In this document: piece by piece, positions 6,764 to 15,565 of the stretch | How positions within the stretch are numbered: the first letter of the stretch is position 1 | Layout: each line of letters opens with the position of its first letter | Assembly (NCBI RefSeq): GCF_019880585.1 | Contig: NZ_JAINVV010000004.1 | Location: 744,001-808,000 of the forward strand | Length of the DNA: 64,000 nucleotides | Reading direction: 5' to 3' | Source: Sphingomonas colocasiae | Lineage (GTDB): Bacteria > Pseudomonadota > Alphaproteobacteria > Sphingomonadales > Sphingomonadaceae | Position numbers and translations under genes: made by a program | Notes under the pieces: model-generated | What the model was told of the DNA's origin: nothing | What the model saw: only the letters and a program-made list of their open reading frames with translations | Database searches by the model: none

Positions 6764-9370
6764 ATGAACGCGCTGAGGGGCGGGGTGCGGCACATGCTGG
6801 AACGATATGGAGTCGCGATCAGGATCGTGGGGATCCTCGGCGTCGCGGCGCTCGGTTTCTTCGCGCTGCACGCATTGCTTGCCGATGTCCATGCGCGCGA
6901 CGTGCGCGCCGCCTTTCATCAGGTCGGCGCGGGTCAGCTTGCCGGGGCGATCGCGCTGACCGCGATCAGCTATTTCCTGCTCACGCTCTACGACGTGCTG
7001 GCGCTCAGGATCATCGGTCGGCCGCTTCCCTATCGCACCGCCGCGCTCGCCGCGCTCACCAGCTACACGCTCAGCCACAATTTCGGTTTCGCGCTGCTGA
7101 CCGGCGGGCCGGCGCGCTATCGGATCTACAGCGCGGCCGGGCTGGAAGCCGCCGATATCCTGCGCGTGATCGCGACGGCCAGCATCACCTTCTGGGCCGG
7201 CATCATCGTGATGGCCGCGGCCGCGCTGGCCGTCCATCCGGTTCCACTGGCGTTCGGCGCATGGGCGGTGCCGATCGCGGCGCAACGCGCGCTTGGGATC
7301 GCCACCATCGTCGCGGTCGGCCTGTCGATCCTGGCGCTGCGCGGCGGCACACGCACCATCCATATCTTCAAATGGCATTTCCCGCGGCCAACCGCCGGGC
7401 AGGCGTGCCTGCAGGTCGGCCTCGCCGCGCTGGATCTCGCCGCCGCGAGCGCGGCGTTGCTTGTCCTGGTGCCGGGCGCCGGCCTCTCCGTCTTCCCCAC
7501 CGTCTTTCTGGGCTATGCGCTGGGCATCGTCGTCGCGTTGCTCAGCCATGTGCCCGGCGGGGTCGGCGTGTTCGAAGCGGTCGTGATCGCCGCGCTGCCC
7601 GGTGTGGATCCCCCGAAGCTGCTGGCCGCGCTGATCCTCTATCGCGTCGTCTATTATCTGCTGCCGCTCGGGCTGGGCGCGATCCTGTTCGCCATCCATG
7701 AGCGGCGCAGCATCCGGCGCCCGCTCGCAACCGCCTTCGGCGCGTTGCGCTTCGCGCTGCACGGCATCGCGCCGACCTTCCTGTCCGGGCTGGTCTTTGT
7801 CGGCGGGGTCGTGCTGCTCGTGTCGGGGTCTTTGCCCGCGATCCCCGCGCGGCTTCATCTGTTGCGCGATCTGGTGCCCTTGCCCTTTGTCGAGGCTTCG
7901 CACATCGCCGCGAGCCTGGCAGGCACGGCGCTGCTGCTGATCGCGCCGGGCCTGTATCGCCGGCTCGATGCCGCCTTCCTGATGTGCCGAGCGCTGCTGC
8001 TCGCGGGCGCGGCCTTCTCGCTGGCCAAGGGCATCGATTATGAGGAAGCGCTGATCCTTCTCGGCATTGCCGGGCTGCTCCAGCTTTCGCATCCCGCATT
8101 CTACCGCCGGACCGCGATGACGGGGCTTCCCGGCACGCCGCGTGCGCTCGCCACCGTCGTCGTCGCGCTGGCGCTGTCGACCTGGATCGGCTTCTTCGCC
8201 TTCAAGCATGTCGCCTATCAGGATGATCTCTGGTGGCGCTTCGCATGGAGTGGCGATGCCTCGCGCTTCCTGCGCGGGAGCTTCGCGGCCGCGATCGTGC
8301 TGGTCGGCGTGGCGGTATACCGGCTGTTCGGCCATGCGCGTCCGCCCGCGACCGAGCCGCTTGCCGATGATGGCGGCATCACCCAGCCCGCGCTTGCGCA
8401 CAGCCAGCGCACCGACGCCATGCTCGCGCTGACCGGCGACAAGCGATTCCTGCGCTCGGAGAGCGGCGAAGCGTTGCTCATGTATCAGGTGCAGGGGCAG
8501 AGCTGGATCGTGATGGGCGATCCGATCGGTCCGAAGACCGAATGGCCCGACCTGCTCTGGCGGATGCGCGAGATGGCGGACGCCGCGCAGGGGCGGGTGC
8601 TGCTCTACCAGATTTCACTGGCGTCGGTGCCGGTGGCGATCGATCTCGGTTTGCAGCTCGTCAAATATGGCGAGGAAGCGAGGGTGGCGCTGCCCGGCTT
8701 CACGCTCGATACGCCCGACAGGAAGTCGCTGCGCCATGCCGAACGACGCGCCGAACGCGAAGGCGCGGTGTTCGAGATTGTCGCGGCGGCGGAAGTGCCC
8801 GCGATCATGGCCGAACTGCGCGCGGTCTCCGATGCCTGGCTGCGCGCCAAGCGGCAGAGCGAAAAGGCCTTCTCGATCGGCCGCTTCGATCCCGCCTATC
8901 TCGCGCGCTTCGATTGCGCGGTCGTCCGCCAGCATGGCCGCATCGTCGCCTTCGCCAATATCTGGACGACGGGCACGCGTGAGGAATTGTCGGTCGATCT
9001 GATGCGCCACGCCGAAACCATGCCCTATGGCACGATGGACTATCTGTTCGTCCAGTTGATGAAATGGGGCAGCGCCCAGGGATATCGCTGGTTCAATCTC
9101 GGTCTCGCACCGCTCTCCGGCATCGAATCGCGCCGGCTGGCGCCGATGTGGGCGCGGATCGGCGCGCTGCTCTATCGTCATGGCGACGCTTTCTACGGCT
9201 TCGAGGGCCTGCGCGCCTATAAGGACAAATTCTCGCCGGTCTGGGAGCAGCGCTATATCGCCGGCCCGCATGGTGTCGGCATGGCACGCGGGCTGATCGA
9301 TCTGCAGACTTTGGTGAGCGGTGGCGCAAAGAGCGTCGCAGGCCGCAAGCGGCTCGCGCTGGTCGCCTGA
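6764..9370 (+). CDS. mprF: Bifunctional lysylphosphatidylglycerol synthase/flippase (MprF/LpiA)
   Basis: An 868-residue integral membrane enzyme, the usual MprF length. The N-terminal part up to about residue 540 has many membrane helices (flippase domain, including the TGGPARYR and HVPGGVGVFE motifs). The C-terminal soluble DUF2156 domain, about 560-850, transfers lysine from Lys-tRNA to phosphatidylglycerol. Motifs in this domain include GDPIG, a GNAT-like GTREELSVDLMR stretch and FNLGLAPLSG. Lysyl-PG lowers membrane negative charge and helps against cationic peptides and acid. In rhizobia and Agrobacterium the homologue lpiA is adjacent to acvB, as here. An alternative ATG is at 6794. Ends the operon. 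Confidence 0.93.
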   Translation: MNALRGGVRHMLERYGVAIRIVGILGVAALGFFALHALLADVHARDVRAAFHQVGAGQLAGAIALTAISYFLLTLYDVLALRIIGRPLPYRTAALAALTSYTLSHNFGFALLTGGPARYRIYSAAGLEAADILRVIATASITFWAGIIVMAAAALAVHPVPLAFGAWAVPIAAQRALGIATIVAVGLSILALRGGTRTIHIFKWHFPRPTAGQACLQVGLAALDLAAASAALLVLVPGAGLSVFPTVFLGYALGIVVALLSHVPGGVGVFEAVVIAALPGVDPPKLLAALILYRVVYYLLPLGLGAILFAIHERRSIRRPLATAFGALRFALHGIAPTFLSGLVFVGGVVLLVSGSLPAIPARLHLLRDLVPLPFVEASHIAASLAGTALLLIAPGLYRRLDAAFLMCRALLLAGAAFSLAKGIDYEEALILLGIAGLLQLSHPAFYRRTAMTGLPGTPRALATVVVALALSTWIGFFAFKHVAYQDDLWWRFAWSGDASRFLRGSFAAAIVLVGVAVYRLFGHARPPATEPLADDGGITQPALAHSQRTDAMLALTGDKRFLRSESGEALLMYQVQGQSWIVMGDPIGPKTEWPDLLWRMREMADAAQGRVLLYQISLASVPVAIDLGLQLVKYGEEARVALPGFTLDTPDRKSLRHAERRAEREGAVFEIVAAAEVPAIMAELRAVSDAWLRAKRQSEKAFSIGRFDPAYLARFDCAVVRQHGRIVAFANIWTTGTREELSVDLMRHAETMPYGTMDYLFVQLMKWGSAQGYRWFNLGLAPLSGIESRRLAPMWARIGALLYRHGDAFYGFEGLRAYKDKFSPVWEQRYIAGPHGVGMARGLIDLQTLVSGGAKSVAGRKRLALVA

Positions 9371-9380
9371 GCGGGCGTCG

Positions 9381-10244
9381 TCAGAAACTATAGGCCAGGC
9401 CGACCGCGCCGCTCCACTGATTGGGGCTGCCGGCCATGTCGACGATGGGGGAGCGACGATAGGCACCCAGCAGGCGTCCATAGCCGCCGGTCACGAACAC
9501 GCCCAGGCCATGGGTCAGATTGCCCGTCAGCGAATGGGCCAGCAACATGCTTGCATTCCAGTCCTTCCACCCGGCCTTGTCCGCGCCCGTATAGGCCGGC
9601 AGGCCGCTCGCCGCGCTGCCCGCGGCATCGACGTCGTAATAATAGCGCCCGAATCCTCTGCCGACATGATCGGCCGATAGCGAAATGCTGGCATAGGCGG
9701 TGTGCGACAGCGGCGTCGCATAGTCGATGCTGGGGCTGACGATCGCGCTGCGATGCGCGCCGCTCACGTCATGCTGGTAGGACAGGCCGAACGACAAGGT
9801 GTCATAGGGGCTGGTGACGACGCCGGTGCGCTGGATGCCTGCCCAGCCGCCGAGCTCCAGCGCCTTTCTGCGCTTGCCCAACGCCGCGACCGCGCTGTCG
9901 TCGATCATCGAATTGCGATCGAGCCGCAGCGCCGCGAGCGGCCCCAGTTGCAGCTTCCATCCCGGCTTGCCGCTGTCCGGAATCGCATCGAGGTAGAATG
10001 CGGTTCCCTGGCTGTTGAACGACAGGCCGGATACTTGCCCCTGGATCGCGAGCGTCGGCAGCGCGATCGTCGAATCCGATCCGATATAGCTGGGCGTCAC
10101 CGCCAGGCCGGCGCCGATGGTGATCCGGTCGCCGCCGATATCGATGTCGTTATCCGAAGCGCCGGTGCTGCCCTGGGCCAATGCAGGGGTGGCTGCTGCG
10201 AACAGCAGCGACAGCCAGAGCATCGGTTTGGCGATCGATCTCAT
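9381..10244 (-). CDS. MipA/OmpV family outer-membrane protein
   Basis: A 287-residue protein with a signal peptide (cleavage after ALA-Q, about residue 24) followed by a beta-barrel of alternating strands, ending in a C-terminal Phe (GAVGLAYSF), typical for BAM-dependent porins. The early GDRITIGAGLAVTPSYIGSD region matches the MipA/OmpV start. MipA scaffolds murein enzymes in E. coli; in other species family members respond to antimicrobial peptides or act as adhesins. It converges on mprF with 10 nt between the genes. Downstream of the dipeptidase gene but separated by a strong hairpin, so probably transcribed on its own. Confidence 0.85.
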   Translation of the reverse strand: MRSIAKPMLWLSLLFAAATPALAQGSTGASDNDIDIGGDRITIGAGLAVTPSYIGSDSTIALPTLAIQGQVSGLSFNSQGTAFYLDAIPDSGKPGWKLQLGPLAALRLDRNSMIDDSAVAALGKRRKALELGGWAGIQRTGVVTSPYDTLSFGLSYQHDVSGAHRSAIVSPSIDYATPLSHTAYASISLSADHVGRGFGRYYYDVDAAGSAASGLPAYTGADKAGWKDWNASMLLAHSLTGNLTHGLGVFVTGGYGRLLGAYRRSPIVDMAGSPNQWSGAVGLAYSF

Positions 10245-10308
10245 CCCGCACTGTCCTGTCGATGGCGCGGCGCGCGCCGATCGTCCGGCGATAAACGAAA
10301 GGCGCGTT

Positions 10309-10326
10309 CCGCCCGCTGGCGGGCGG
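10309..10326 (-). terminator. Hairpin after the dipeptidase gene
   Basis: CCGCCCGC-TG-GCGGGCGG forms a perfect 8-bp GC stem with a 2-nt loop (or 7 bp with a 4-nt loop) directly after the dipeptidase stop. There is no immediate T-run, so it may be a transcription attenuator, mRNA-stabilising hairpin or Rho-assisted terminator. Confidence 0.5.
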
Positions 10327-10327
10327 G

Positions 10328-11353
10328 TTAAACATCGGTCATCTCCTGGACGGCGGCATCGACCGGGCGCCAGCAGGCGTCGGCGACGCGGCGCCAGTTA
10401 CCGCCCAGGATCTGGCGAATCGCCGCGTCCGGATAGCCCAGCCCGATCAGCCGCTCGACGATGCCCGTCAGCCCTTCGGGGCCGATCATCGGAACGGTCT
10501 CATCCATGTCGGCGGGCAGCGTGTCCTTGTGCGTGCGGAAATATTCGAGCAGTTCCTCGCGATCATAGACATAGTCGAGCGCGATGCCGACATGCTCCGG
10601 CCCGACCAGCGACACGGCATGGTCGATATGCGCGACGATCGCCGTGTCGAGATCGGCGCCGCGCGGACCGAGGAAATCGCCGAGCCCGTTGATGCCGACG
10701 ACCCCGCCGGTTTCGGCGCAGGCGCGGATGAGTGCATCGGGAATGTTGCGGGGGTGCTGGTAGACCGCACTGCAATTGGAATGGGAGAAGATCACCGGCG
10801 CTTGCGCGGCCTCAAGCACGTCCATCGCGGTACGATGTCCGGTATGCGTGCAGCAGACTGTCATGCCGACGCGGTTCATCTCCGCGATCATCGCGCGACC
10901 GAACGCCGTCAGCCCGCCATCCTCCGCGTCGAGGCAGCCCCCGCCGGCGAGGTTGGCGCGATTATAGGCGATCAGCATCCAGCGGACGCCGCCCGCATAG
11001 AAACGCTCAACCAGATCCAGCCGGTCGGCGATCGCGCAGGCGCCTTCGATGTCGAACAGGATGCCCAGCCTGCCCTCGGCCCGCGCATCGTCGAGATCGG
11101 ACGGGCGCTCGATCAGACGATACTGCTGCGCGCGCGCGCTGAACCATTCGCGCATCGACGCGAGCATCGCGAAATGCTCGTCGGGGCCGCTCTGGCCGAA
11201 GCCGATATTGATCGTGACCGCGTCGAATCCGGCGGCACGGGCGCGCTCGATCTGCGGAAGGAACGCGGTGTCGGCCGGGCGCAGCGGCATGCAGGCGTGA
11301 TTGTCCCATGCGAAACTGGAGCGGATCAGCGCGGAAGCGGCGGTTTCGGTCAC
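10328..11353 (-). CDS. Membrane-dipeptidase (renal dipeptidase, M19) family enzyme
   Basis: A 341-residue zinc peptidase of the M19 family without a signal peptide, so likely cytoplasmic. Metal-site motifs are DNH near the start (about residue 19), the bridging Glu in FDIEG, His in THTGH and the SHSN stretch. The family cleaves dipeptides, including those with a D-residue at the C-terminus. I place the start at GTG 11353, which has GAGGA 6 nt upstream. The longer open frame would run through the TetR-type operator at 11380-11395 and collide with the divergent M3 gene. Member of the proposed peptide regulon. Confidence 0.87.
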   Translation of the reverse strand: MTETAASALIRSSFAWDNHACMPLRPADTAFLPQIERARAAGFDAVTINIGFGQSGPDEHFAMLASMREWFSARAQQYRLIERPSDLDDARAEGRLGILFDIEGACAIADRLDLVERFYAGGVRWMLIAYNRANLAGGGCLDAEDGGLTAFGRAMIAEMNRVGMTVCCTHTGHRTAMDVLEAAQAPVIFSHSNCSAVYQHPRNIPDALIRACAETGGVVGINGLGDFLGPRGADLDTAIVAHIDHAVSLVGPEHVGIALDYVYDREELLEYFRTHKDTLPADMDETVPMIGPEGLTGIVERLIGLGYPDAAIRQILGGNWRRVADACWRPVDAAVQEMTDV

Positions 11354-11379
11354 GATCGTCCTCGAAGCTGTTTGGACTG

Positions 11380-11395
11380 GATACACCCCTGTATC
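11380..11395. promoter_or_regulatory. TetR-type operator GATACA-N4-TGTATC
   Basis: The perfect inverted repeat GATACA-CCCC-TGTATC lies between the divergent dipeptidase and M3 genes. The same core is at 18889-18904, and variants are at 16788-16803 and 18790-18805. It sits where a -35 element for the M3 gene would fall relative to TATAGC at 11402-11407, so binding would block transcription. Confidence 0.72.
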
Positions 11396-11414
11396 GTGTT
11401 CTATAGCATTCGTC

Positions 11415-13409
11415 ATGAGCGAATCTTCATTGACGCAATGGGCAGGGCCGCTGGGCGGCCTGCCGCCCTTCGATCGCACGACACCGGTGGGCATCGAGAC
11501 CGCCTTTGTCGCGGCGCTTGCCGCCAAGCGTGCCGAGATCGAGCGGGTCGCGACCGATAGGACCGAGCCCGGCTTCGCCAATGTCGTCGAGGCGATCGAG
11601 GCCTGTGGAGGGGCGTTGCGCCGGGTCGATGTGCTTCGGCAGATGCAGGTCACCACCGCCGCGTCGCCGGAAATGCAGGCGGTGAACGCCCGGCTCGCAT
11701 CGCTTGGCGCCGAACTGGACGTCGAGATCGCGCAGGATCGGCGGCTGTTCGAGCGTGTCGAGGCGGTCGCGGCGGGGCCGCTCGAACCCGAGCAGCGCCG
11801 GCTGACCGAACAGGTGCTGCAGCGCTTCGTGCGTGGTGGCGCCCGGCTGGACGCGGGCGATCAGGCGGAACTGCGAGAGTTGAACGAGCGGATCGCCGCG
11901 CTCCAGGCGCGCTTTCATGCGAACCTGCTGTCCGAAGCGGAGGAACTGGCGGTCGAGGTCGATGATCCCGGCCGGCTGGGCGGCATCGCGGAAACCGCGC
12001 TGTCGCAGGCGGCGGCGCTCGCCGAACGGCGTGGCCGACCGGGGACATGGGCATTCGCCGCCAACCGCCCGGCGGTGATGGCGGTCCTCCAGCGCGCGCA
12101 TGACCGGGATCTTCGGCGAGAGGTGTGGGCGATGTGGATCGGCCGTGGCGCCAATACCGGGCCGCACGACAATCGGCCCGTCGTCAACGCGATCATCGAA
12201 AGCCGGGCGGCGCTGGCGCGGCTGATGGGTTATGACAGCTACGCCGAACTGGCCTGTGCGCCGCGCATGGCCGGAACGCCCGAACGCGCCAGGGAATTGC
12301 TGGAGCGGATATGGGCGGATGTCCGGCGCATAACCGAGGCCGATCTCGCTGCGTTGGGCGACGATATCGAGCCCTGGGATCGCTTGTACCTGGCCGAACG
12401 GATGAAGGTGGAGCGCTTCGGTTTCGATGCCGATGCGGTGCGCGATCACCTCTCGCTCGACACGGTGCTCGCCGCTGTCTTCCATGCGGCGGGCGCGCTT
12501 CATGGCCTGAGCTTCCATGCCATGCCCGATGCGCCCCGGCTCCATCCCGACATCCAGGTCTTCGAAGTCCGGCGCGGCGATGCGCCGATCGGCGCGCTCT
12601 GGCTCGACCTGATCGCGCGTCCCGGCAAGGGGCATGGATCCTGGCAGTCCGAACTGCGTGGGGCGGAGAGCTTTCGCGGGTACGTGCTGCCGCTATCCTG
12701 CATCGTTTCCAGCAATCCGCCGGGGCGGCCGGGCGAGCCGGTGCTGCTCGCCTGGGAATATGCCAATGTGCTGTTCCACGAATTCGGCCATGCGCTCCAT
12801 ATGCTGATGAGCCGCGCCCGCTATCCGTCGCTCGGCAGCACGTCGGTCGCATGGGATTTCGTCGAGGTGCCGGCATTGCTCAACGAGCGCTGGCTGCTCG
12901 ATCGGGCCTTGCTGCGGCGTTTCGCTCGGCATCATGCGACGGGCGAGCCGATGCCCGATGCGACGATCGACGCGCTCGAGGCCGCGGTGCGGCATGACCG
13001 GGTGTTCAGCGTGACCGCCGAATATCTCGCGACCGCCCTGGTGGATCTGGCGATCCATGGAGCGGACCCTGGGGACGCGCAGGCGATCGAGGCGCGCGTG
13101 CTGGCGGACATGAACATGCCGCGCGCGATCGATCCGGTGATGTACGTCACCCATTGCTATCACAGCTTCACCGACGTCTATGCCGCCGGCGTCTATTCCT
13201 ATCTCTGGGCGGACGTGATGGCGGCCGATATCGCGGAGGCGTTCACCGCGACGCCCGATGGTTTGTACGATGCCGAAACCGCCAAGCGCTGGCGCGAGAC
13301 CATGCTCGAGATCGGCGCGAGCGTTCCGGCGGACGATGCGTTCCGCGCCTTTCGGGGGCGCGATCCCGATGGTGATGCACTGCTGCGGCGGTTCGGTCTG
13401 GCGGCTTGA
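11415..13409 (+). CDS. M3 family oligopeptidase / peptidyl-dipeptidase Dcp-like
   Basis: A 664-residue cytoplasmic zinc metallopeptidase of the M3 (thimet oligopeptidase/Dcp) family. The HEFGH zinc motif is at residues 455-459, with the downstream Glu ligand expected in the helix near VAWDFVEVPALLNE. The N-terminal WAGPLGGLPPFD matches the start of the second M3 gene at 15565, which supports ATG 11415. It has no Shine-Dalgarno sequence; a -10-like TATAGC ends 7 nt before the ATG, suggesting a leaderless mRNA. The operator at 11380-11395 lies 19 nt upstream. It probably trims oligopeptides to di- and tripeptides for the divergent dipeptidase. Confidence 0.9.
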   Translation: MSESSLTQWAGPLGGLPPFDRTTPVGIETAFVAALAAKRAEIERVATDRTEPGFANVVEAIEACGGALRRVDVLRQMQVTTAASPEMQAVNARLASLGAELDVEIAQDRRLFERVEAVAAGPLEPEQRRLTEQVLQRFVRGGARLDAGDQAELRELNERIAALQARFHANLLSEAEELAVEVDDPGRLGGIAETALSQAAALAERRGRPGTWAFAANRPAVMAVLQRAHDRDLRREVWAMWIGRGANTGPHDNRPVVNAIIESRAALARLMGYDSYAELACAPRMAGTPERARELLERIWADVRRITEADLAALGDDIEPWDRLYLAERMKVERFGFDADAVRDHLSLDTVLAAVFHAAGALHGLSFHAMPDAPRLHPDIQVFEVRRGDAPIGALWLDLIARPGKGHGSWQSELRGAESFRGYVLPLSCIVSSNPPGRPGEPVLLAWEYANVLFHEFGHALHMLMSRARYPSLGSTSVAWDFVEVPALLNERWLLDRALLRRFARHHATGEPMPDATIDALEAAVRHDRVFSVTAEYLATALVDLAIHGADPGDAQAIEARVLADMNMPRAIDPVMYVTHCYHSFTDVYAAGVYSYLWADVMAADIAEAFTATPDGLYDAETAKRWRETMLEIGASVPADDAFRAFRGRDPDGDALLRRFGLAA

Positions 13410-13454
13410 ATGACAAGTTCGGTTCCAACAGCCGTGCGGTGGCCGATCCGTAAT

Positions 13455-13538
13455 TGTCATTCCCGCGAACGCGGGAATCCAGGAGATGTCGGCCATAGCG
13501 CTCTATGTCACTGGATTCCCGCGTTCGCGGGAATGACA
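13455..13538. repeat. REP-like inverted repeat pair between convergent peptidase genes
   Basis: Two 28-nt units, 13455-13482 and 13511-13538, are exact reverse complements of one another, separated by 28 nt. Each unit contains an internal palindrome TTCCCGCGAACGCGGGAA. The CATTCCCGCG...CGCGGGAATCCAG type is a widespread intergenic element in proteobacteria. It lies between convergent M3 genes and could serve as a bidirectional terminator. Confidence 0.8.
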
Positions 13539-13558
13539 CAGGGAGAATGGGGCAGACC

Positions 13559-15565
13559 CTAAGCGCTCTGGACGGGTAGACCCCGCGCCCTGAGCAGCGC
13601 GTCCGGGCTGGGATCGCGTCCGCGAAAGGCGCGGAACGCGGCATCGGGCGGATCGGCGTCGCCGACCGATAACAGGCAGTGCTCCAGTCGTTCGGCGGTC
13701 GGGCGATCGAGCAATGCGCCGGGTGCTTCGGCAAAGGCCGCGACCACGTCCGCCGACATCAGCTCGGCCCAGATATAGACATAATAGCCCGCCGAATATG
13801 TCGGCTCGCCACCGGCGAAGAGATGCCGGAACGCCGCGAGCGGATGGAGCGGGCGCAGCGCGTCGGGCATGCCCAGCGCCGCCCTGGCCTCATCCTCGAA
13901 CGCGCGCAGATCGGCGGGTGGGTCGGCCCGCATGTGCAGCCGCAGATCGATGATCGCCGCCGCGAGATATTCGGCGGTCTCGATTCCCGATTTCGCGACC
14001 GCAAGGCCCAGCGTCTCGGCCAGTTCGTCGGGCATCGCCCGGCCCGTCGCCGGATCGCGCGCGAAGGCGGCGAGCATGTCGGGCTGCGTCAGCCAGTTCT
14101 CGAACATCGTCGAAGGCAGTTCGACGAAATCCCATGGGACATGGAAGGCGCTTTGGCGATGATCTTCGACATCGCCCAGCAACAAATGCAGCGCATGGCC
14201 GAATTCGTGAAACAGCGTGACGGCATCCCATAGTCGCAGATGCGCGGGCGCTCCCTCCTGCGGCCGCGCGATATTGTGGACGATCATCGCGATCGGCAGG
14301 TCATGGCCGCGCTCGGGCTGCCGCAGCGGCTGCACCCAGGCGCCGCCGGTCTTGCCCGTCCGGGCGAAGGGATCCAGATAGAGCGCGCCGATCGGCGCGC
14401 CGGCGCGTTCGACACGATAGGCGGACACATCGGGATGATGGGCCGGTGCGTCCGGCAGCACGGTAAAGCGCAGGCCGAACAGTCGCTCCGCCAGCCAGAA
14501 CAGTCCGTCGCGCAGGCCGTCGAGCGTCAGATATCGCGAAAGCGCGCTTTCGCCCGCGCCCAGCCGGTGCTGGCGATCGCGCTCGCGGTAAAAGGCGACA
14601 TCCCAGGGGGCGAGCCGATCGATCCCGTCCTGCCGCGCCAGGGCCGCCAGTGCGTCCAGTTCCCGATCCGCCTTGTCGCGCGCCGCGGGCCAGAGCCGGT
14701 CGAGCAGCGCGAGCGCGGTTTCGGGGCGCGCCGCCATGCGGTTCGAGGTGGTGAGGTCGGCATGGGATGCGAAGCCGAGAAGGCGCGCGCGTTCGGCGCG
14801 CAGGCGCAGCAATGTCGCGGCGAGCGGCAATGTGCAGCGATCGGGCGCGCGGTCGCCCCGGGCGGCGAACAGCCGCCAGGCGCGCTCGCGAACCGCGCGA
14901 TCCGGGTGTTGGGTCAGGATCGGCTCGATCGTCGCGCGCGTGCAGGGCAATGGCCGGTCCGCGAGACCGGCGGGCAGACCCGCACGTTCGGACGGCGCCA
15001 GCGGCAACAGGTCGCCTTCGTCCTCGACCAGGATCCGGCGGAACCCGGCATGGCAGGTCGCCATCTCCTCGCCGATCGCGATCAGCCGCGCCTTCTCCGT
15101 CGCGCCGAGCGACGCGCCGGACATGTGGAAATCCTGCAGGGTGCGTTCGAGCAGCCGGGCGCGCCGGCGGGCCTGGACGATATCGTTCGCCGGTTGGGCG
15201 TCCTGCCCCGCCAGCATCGCAAGCCGGTCATGAAGGCCGACATGCTGGCCGATGCGGTCGTCATGCGCGGCGAGCATCGCGAGCACCGTCGGTGCGGCGG
15301 CCGAAACCTGCGCATCCGCCATCGTATCCGCAGCGACGTTGAACAGCGCACGCAGCCGGCGAAGCGCGCGGCCGCATTGCCCGAGCGCCGCGAGCGTGTT
15401 GGCGTGATCGGGCGGTTCGGGATTGTCGGCGATCCCGTCGATCTCGCGTTCGCAATCGTCGATCGCGCTTTGGAAGACCTGGACGAAACGGTCCGGCGCG
15501 ATCGCGTCGAGCGGCGGCAATCCGCCCAGCGGCCCATTCCAGTCAGCGAGCATCGCCTCGCTCAT
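13559..15565 (-). CDS. Second M3 family oligopeptidase
   Basis: A 668-residue paralogue of the M3 peptidase at 11415-13409. It shares the start WNGPLGGLPPLD, the zinc motif HEFGH followed by ALHLLLGD, the downstream WDFVELPS region and the C-terminal FRAFRGRDP. There is no signal peptide. The ATG overlaps the stop of the alpha/beta hydrolase gene (ATGA), so both are co-translated from the promoter next to tetR. The two M3 genes diverge strongly outside the motifs, suggesting an old duplication with different peptide-length or sequence preference. Confidence 0.9.
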   Translation of the reverse strand: MSEAMLADWNGPLGGLPPLDAIAPDRFVQVFQSAIDDCEREIDGIADNPEPPDHANTLAALGQCGRALRRLRALFNVAADTMADAQVSAAAPTVLAMLAAHDDRIGQHVGLHDRLAMLAGQDAQPANDIVQARRRARLLERTLQDFHMSGASLGATEKARLIAIGEEMATCHAGFRRILVEDEGDLLPLAPSERAGLPAGLADRPLPCTRATIEPILTQHPDRAVRERAWRLFAARGDRAPDRCTLPLAATLLRLRAERARLLGFASHADLTTSNRMAARPETALALLDRLWPAARDKADRELDALAALARQDGIDRLAPWDVAFYRERDRQHRLGAGESALSRYLTLDGLRDGLFWLAERLFGLRFTVLPDAPAHHPDVSAYRVERAGAPIGALYLDPFARTGKTGGAWVQPLRQPERGHDLPIAMIVHNIARPQEGAPAHLRLWDAVTLFHEFGHALHLLLGDVEDHRQSAFHVPWDFVELPSTMFENWLTQPDMLAAFARDPATGRAMPDELAETLGLAVAKSGIETAEYLAAAIIDLRLHMRADPPADLRAFEDEARAALGMPDALRPLHPLAAFRHLFAGGEPTYSAGYYVYIWAELMSADVVAAFAEAPGALLDRPTAERLEHCLLSVGDADPPDAAFRAFRGRDPSPDALLRARGLPVQSA

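Noticed and set aside
11354-11656. Extension of the dipeptidase gene upstream to 11416 or 11656
   Set aside because: It would cover the operator and overlap the divergent M3 gene. GTG 11353 has a good ribosome site and gives the normal family length.
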